Source: Setomelanomma holmii
Taxonomy: Eukaryota > Ascomycota > Dothideomycetes > Pleosporales > Phaeosphaeriaceae
Reading direction: 5' to 3'
Length of the DNA stretch: 64,000 bases
Assembly (NCBI GenBank): GCA_010015745.1
Contig: ML978262.1
Location: 1 to 64,000, forward strand
Position numbers and translations under genes: made by a program. The notes under the pieces were generated by a model. It ran no database searches and was not told the origin of the DNA. It saw only the letters and a program-made list of their open reading frames with translations. Shown piece by piece: positions 59,059-64,000 of the stretch. The stretch's first letter is position 1; every line of letters starts with the position of its first letter.

Positions 59059-59593
59059 GGTGTCGAGGTCCTGGACTGAGGTGAGGTTTTTGGAGGATGC
59101 GTAAATGGAGTGAGGTCAGGAGCTCTTATGGAAATTGAGTGCCTAGCTCGCAAGTTTGAGGGAAAGAATAGTCTTAAGATGTAGTGAAGGGCGTCGCTCA
59201 GAGCGGCCAGATTGCGGGAGTCGATCGAGTCGTTTTGTCTCAGCAGGTGAGTGAGAATCAAGCGGATGAGCAAGTTGGCCAAGATCGATATGCTTTTCGA
59301 GTGACAACAAAGTTAGTTCACTATTGACGAAATCTGGTAAGGCTGGCCCAGACACTTTCCTCAATTCTTGGCGTCGGATATTGTGGTGAAGATGATATGT
59401 CTTTGTGATAGCTAGCTAGCTCCGGTACCCAGGTTGATTCGCCTTTATGTCTAAGCCACTTTCAATCTGTTCCCCTGATTCGTTTGCCGTGTACTGTCTA
59501 CTCATGCTCATGTACCATCTAGCTAATTCCATCTTTTCCCTTGCCGAGCGTTCCTGCGATCCTGTTTGGTCCGCAAGCTATCCCTCGGGACAA
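59059..59593. other. Intergenic stretch between two small secreted genes
   Basis: About 535 bp; the promoter of copy B and terminator of copy C. No other gene is seen. Confidence 0.5.
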
Positions 59594-59965
59594 CTAGCAA
59601 TACCAAAGGCACACAGTACCGCAGCGCAGACCATCGACGTACGAGTTGCACGCGACCTTGCGGCAGTTGTTGGAGCAGTCGGCGGTGCCACAGTGCTATG
59701 TAGCTGTTAGCTTCAAGTTTTGGATGCATAGGGAAGAGGGACGCACGACAGCGCAGTCGGTGAAGATTTTGGAGCACTGCTGGCAGCGAGTGGCCTGGGT
59801 GTCCGCTACAAGAGGGGTCTGAGAAACCGTTAGTCAGTGGACAAGATAGATAGAGTGAATGAGGTAACTTACGGTATCCTTGACGTCGCCATCGCGGGGG
59901 CCAGCGGTGCCGGCGGCGATCGCGACGAGGCCCATAATGGCGGTGATGGTAGTGAAGGTCTTCAT
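59594..59965 (-). CDS. Small secreted cysteine-rich protein (copy C of three)
   Basis: Exons are 59965-59873, 59818-59747 and 59695-59594, giving 88 residues with two introns of about 50 bp. The signal peptide is MKTFTTITAIMGLVAIAAGTAG. The mature protein has ten cysteines. CQQCSKIFTDC (CX2CX6C) ends the second exon two residues before the phase-0 intron, then HCGTADCSNNC, VACNSY, LRCGTVC and a final WYC at the stop. A cysteine as last residue and ten cysteines in about 65 residues suggest a disulphide-rich secreted peptide. I do not recognise a named family. Effector or antimicrobial roles are possible but not shown by sequence. Confidence 0.78.
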
Positions 59966-61146
59966 GATCGTGACTTGAAGATTCGGTTGAGAAAGGTAAC
60001 TGGTTTGCTGAGTTGAGTGTGTTGATGCTGGCGTCGATGTGTGAGGTGGAATGGATCCAAAGGAGAGCGCGTATGATATTTTTATAGTCGAGGGTGCCAC
60101 GGTGCGGGTGCGCAAGGCAGCCATGTCGCGCGGTTTGGTCGTTTGCATGAATTGTGTGGGCAAGCGACGTGAGGCTGGTGATGTAGGCCGTTTGAAGAAG
60201 TCAGGAGACATACGAAAGTGAGGTCATCACGGACTTCGACACCAGTGCTGCGACTTTCACTCCAAAGAAGTGCATTCGTCGGGTATGAGCATGTGCTCGT
60301 ATTCGTAGACTTCTCTATCGGAGTATCTCCTACGGTTGATCAGGTCCAAGCTGTCTGAAAATTATGGTGATATGGATCTAAAGATGTGCTGTCGCTACTC
60401 GAGAGCAATACTTAGACAACAAGGAGGTCTCAATTGCATTCTTGGACGCGATGCTTACTTTCCAACATACTGGCGCATATCTTACAATTTTTGAGACGAT
60501 TCTTCCAAAGTATCTAGCTCTATCTTCATAATCTTCCACGAGGTTTCAAGAGTGGTTGGATATCAACTTATTTTGAGTCTGAATGACCATTTTTATGCCT
60601 AACACATACCAGTAGTGCAAGATTAGTCTCATCCGACATCTTTTCAACTAGACATGAAATCGAGCAAAAGCCTCATAGCTGAGTCAGTGTCGAGGTCCAG
60701 CTGCATTGGGCATGTATGCCCAGATTTGAATGTTTCTCAAAAACTCTTGGTGTCAATATTTCCTTCGTCCGAGGTTTGATTTGTTGTCATGAACACTACT
60801 TGAGCTTTAAAGTCGGCTCCCAAGGACGATCTCCGTATGTCCAACGTTTTCGGAGGTGTAGTGTTGATGTATCCTTGATGACGTGCCTCCACTTTTGACC
60901 TCGCTTAGGTCCGAGGACCGTTCCGAAGCTGTAGCTCATGCACGAATCTGGAAGGTACACATGCCGAGCTACCCCTCCCAGCGGCTTTGAAGCTACCAGG
61001 TTCATGACGTGCGTTTATCTCCGGAGAAGGAAGCTTTATCAGACGTGTTGGAGTAACTCCAATTGTGACATTACCGTTGATCATCCATTTGTGCTCAAAG
61101 ATACCCAATACCTTCTTTGGCTTTGGGAAGTGCCTCAACATTCACA
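59966..61146. other. Intergenic stretch before the amidase
   Basis: About 1.2 kb. A TATTTTTATAG-like AT motif near 60077-60088 lies about 115 bp upstream of the copy C start and could be its TATA element. The rest shows only short open frames with no motif. Confidence 0.5.
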
Positions 61147-62960
61147 ATGTCCACATCAAGCTGGCAAGACATCGCTAAACAAAAGCGCGACTCCATTTTC
61201 GCCGCTATACCGTCTGATTGGAAGATTCAAGATCCACCATCTGTCTCTTCACAGCCCGATGTGACCACATACATCGAGCAATTTTTGTCCAAAGAAGAGC
61301 TGTACATCACAGCATCCAGCGCCGACCAGATCGCATCAAGAGTAGGATCGGGAGAATGGACAGCCGAAACTGTTACACGCGCATTCTGCCATCGCGCAGC
61401 ACTCGCACATCAACTCCTGCATTGCTTGCACGAGATCTTCTTCGATGCTGCGATTGAAGACGCGAAGGCATTGGACAAGTACTTTGCTGAGCACAAGCGA
61501 ACGAAAGGACTGTTACATGGTGTGCCAATCTCGCTCAAAGATCAGTTCCATGTCAAAGGTGTTGAAACGAGCATGGGGTACGTTGGCTGGATTGGGACGT
61601 TCGAGGGAAAGAAGGGCACCGGGAAAGAAAAGGTGTACGAGAGCGAGATGGTGACGACGTTGAGAAATGCTGGAGCTGTGTTGTATTGCAAGACGAGTGT
61701 GCCACATACTCTTATGAGTGGAGAGACGGTCAACAACATCATCGGTTACACGCTCAATCCGAAGAACAGGCGATTGACCGCTGGTGGAAGTTCAGGTGGA
61801 GAAGGCGCTCTCATCGGTATTCGAGGCTGTATGTCTTCCACTTTTCTCGTTTGAAGATTATCCTAACCCATTTCGCAGCACCACTTGGCCTCGGAACTGA
61901 CATTGGCGGCTCCATCCGCATTCCTGCAGCCTTCAATGGTTTGTACGGTCTGCGTCCGTCAACAGGCCGTCTGCCGTACCACGGCATGGCGAACTCGATG
62001 GATGGCCAGAACAGTATTCTGTCAGTGGTTGGCCCGCTTGCAACAAATGCCGCATCTTTGCGCCTCATCACCCAAGCGTTTCTTGACCAAAAGCCGTGGC
62101 TGGTAGATCCTATGGTGCATGAAATACCATGGCGGTATGAGCACGAGAACTCGATCAACGAGAACATCCACGATGGTCGAGGAATGGAGAAGCGTGGCGG
62201 AAAATTATCCTTCGGCGTGCTGAAGATAGACGGTGTTGTGAACCCAATGCCTCCAGTGCGTCGCGCAGTGGAAACTCTCGTAGCAGCGCTGGAGAAAGCA
62301 GGACACGAAGTCATCGAATGGACGCCACCTTCTCATAAGACTCTCACTGATGCAGGCTTCAAATCGTGGATCTTCGACGCCGGTAACGATGTCAAAGGTG
62401 CTTTCGCACTCTCCGGAGAACCGATGGCGGATCAAGTCAAGTTCTACGAGACATTAGATACCGAGTTCAAGGCTTCTGAGATTGCAGCTACGAACGTTGA
62501 GCTACGGACGCTCAAGAAGGAGCATATGGATTATTGGAATAGCACAAAAGATAAGACGAGCACTGGACGGCCTGTAGATGGTGTCATATGCCCGTTAGCA
62601 CCGTTCCCAGCGGCGCGGCCAGGGAAGTATACTTACTATGGCTATTCGACGTGGGTGAACGTCCTCGACTACACGAGCGTTGTGGTGCCGGTCACGAATG
62701 TCGATAAGGCGGTTGATGTGCGAGATGAGGGTTACGAGGCGCTCAGCGATCAGGATAAGCAGATACAAGGTGACTGTGAGTACCACCAATATATCCAACG
62801 AGAAGCAGGCTTGGAAATAATGGCAACTGACATGGTTTTAGACGATCCAGAGGTTTACGACGGCTCGCATGTCAGCCTGCAGATTGTTGGAAGAAGATTA
62901 CAGGAGGAGAAGATGCTGGCGGTTGCGGAGTATGTCGAGAAGTTGTTGAGCAAACAGTAG
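61147..62960 (+). CDS. Amidase, acetamidase (AmdS) type
   Basis: Exons 61147-61828, 61879-62775 and 62842-62960 give 565 residues. The amidase-signature triad is visible: Lys131 in PISLKDQFHVKG, cis-Ser215 in TAGGSSGGEGA and nucleophile Ser239 in GLGTDIGGSIRIP. The first intron falls between the two Ser motifs. The final YDPEVYDGSHVSLQIVGRRLQEEK is the usual end of fungal AmdS-like enzymes. It should hydrolyse small amides to acid plus ammonia in the cytosol, supplying nitrogen. The Met at 61147 is preferred over 61117 because the family starts near WQDIAKQKRDSIFAAIP. Confidence 0.93.
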
Positions 62961-63081
62961 TAGAAAGAAACGGCTAGAGTGATGCAAGACTTGTTGGATA
63001 CTAAGAATCAACAAGCATGGTTATTGGATGTTATCGTAGATCTATGGCCGTGCAAGCTTCCACAATCTTGTGATTTTATAT

Positions 63082-63788
63082 CTAAGGTATATATCGGAAC
63101 TTCACAGTGCTAAAGTTCAGTGCCAATATGCTTTCGACGGTTTCCTGCTGCTGATAGTTCATATCCTGCGGGCAGATGACCTCAAACGTCACCCAGACTG
63201 CCCCGTAATCATCACCCGCTCGAAATAAGGAAAAGGAAGGTGGTGGCTCCAAGCATTTCGCCCATGTTGGATCCTCCTGAATGCTGGCGCGATGGTCGCT
63301 CTTGACGGACCGTTTCATTTCAGCCACAATGAATCCATGCTTCCCCACTCTGAACATGTGCAATGGATTTGTCATACCCACACCAGACAGTTCGCATTTT
63401 CGCCCACTACAGGTCTGGTAACTCCGCGTCCAGCCGCAAAAGGCTTCGCACAGAGTTATGGTCATAAGATAGCACTCGCTCATGCTGACTACGTGGAATG
63501 GTGGTTTCGTCTAAATCCATTAGTATGACTGTGTTCTTCGACCACGCGAAATATCCTCACCACAAGGATTCTGAATATGACATCACTCTTGAGGTCCATC
63601 GTCTGGTTTCCCAAGCCAATACATCTGATCATATAGCCAGAAGGAGTGCCATCAGCGATTTCGAGCTCAACTTCCTCCTCTACTATGACTGGTTCGCTAG
63701 TAGAGCTTGTTTGTATATACCGGAGAACGATAAGACTCTTTGCAGCCCGCTGGCATGGCCTCTTGAAATCGTGATCAAGATCGAACAC
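63082..63788 (-). CDS. Unknown two-exon protein
   Basis: Exon 63788-63561 and exon 63510-63082 joined over a 50 bp intron (GTGAGG, branch ACTAAT, TTTAG) give 218 residues; the frame is open across the junction (RILV to TKPPFHVV). An acidic patch (EEEVELEIADG) lies in the first exon. The second has GWTRSYQTCSGRKCELSG and GKHGFIVAEMKRSVK, then ends STVKFRYIP. No family is recognised and no signal peptide or membrane helix is present. The start is uncertain; coding may begin further upstream. It converges on the amidase. Confidence 0.5.
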
Positions 63789-64000
63789 ATGAGCTTCACA
63801 TTTGAGGGTTTTTCGGGGACAATTAACATTCCTACATCGTCCACATTAGCCTACAGTCGTCATGCTTGTCGCATACGTACTGGAGCCATGAGTCTCCACC
63901 TCGTGTTTCATTATACTCATTGGTCAATATGACTGGAGCAGTGTATACATGTAAGACCACCTGCCCATACATGATATATCGCCGCCTCTCATCATCAAAC
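63789..64000. other. Window edge
   Basis: The last 210 bp show no supported feature. The start of the unknown minus-strand gene may lie here or beyond the window. Confidence 0.4.

Noticed and set aside
1..64000. CRISPR array, rRNA operon or bacterial-type operons
   Set aside because: No regularly spaced repeats, no rRNA-like conserved blocks, and the gene structures with spliceosomal introns are fungal.

Overview
The window looks like nuclear DNA from a filamentous ascomycete, most likely a dothideomycete. Genes carry short GT-AG introns, mostly 44-120 bp with branch sites such as CTAAC. The families are typical of such fungi: Zn2Cys6 regulator, F-box, BTB, 2EXR-like, WSC, HET, DUF8021, Ysc84/SH3, AmdS-type amidase, pogo and hAT transposons. 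Placing it lower than class is inference.

Region 1 (1-22 kb) is a decay zone. It opens with a degraded hAT fragment, a pogo-type DNA transposon with matching terminal inverted repeats (1056-2898) and a larger hAT transposase relic full of stops (about 2901-5035). That relic directly abuts a Baeyer-Villiger monooxygenase pseudogene. A GDPD-like gene, a three-domain WSC protein, a HET domain and a BTB gene are also broken by nonsense codons and frameshifts. Intact genes sit among them: a DUF4267 membrane protein, a five-exon F-box gene, a second BTB gene and a five-exon Zn2Cys6 transcription factor.

Region 2 (22-27.3 kb) is conserved housekeeping DNA: a 47-residue membrane protein with a 5'UTR intron, then an HP1 heterochromatin protein and the chaperonin subunit CCT5, divergently transcribed from a 380 bp shared promoter.

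Region 3 (27.3-45.8 kb) is gene-poor. The only well supported gene is an AreA-GATA-like (DUF1752) regulatory protein at 35.6-37.3 kb.

Region 4 (45.8-53.6 kb) holds a single-exon beta-mannosidase, then a DUF8021 secreted-protein gene cut short by a 5'-truncated pogo element. A second, different pogo element (50517-52977) abuts the first and shares one TA dinucleotide with it. A 2EXR-like gene follows.

Region 5 (53.9-64 kb) has an isoaspartyl peptidase/L-asparaginase, an actin-patch Ysc84/SH3 protein, an AmdS-type amidase and an unknown two-exon gene. Interspersed are three small secreted cysteine-rich genes, two intact and one broken, which share a CX2CX6C motif. The three cysteine-rich genes are the best candidate for something undescribed here.

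All gene structures are conceptual, read by eye from splice signals and reading frame. No database search or expression data was available.
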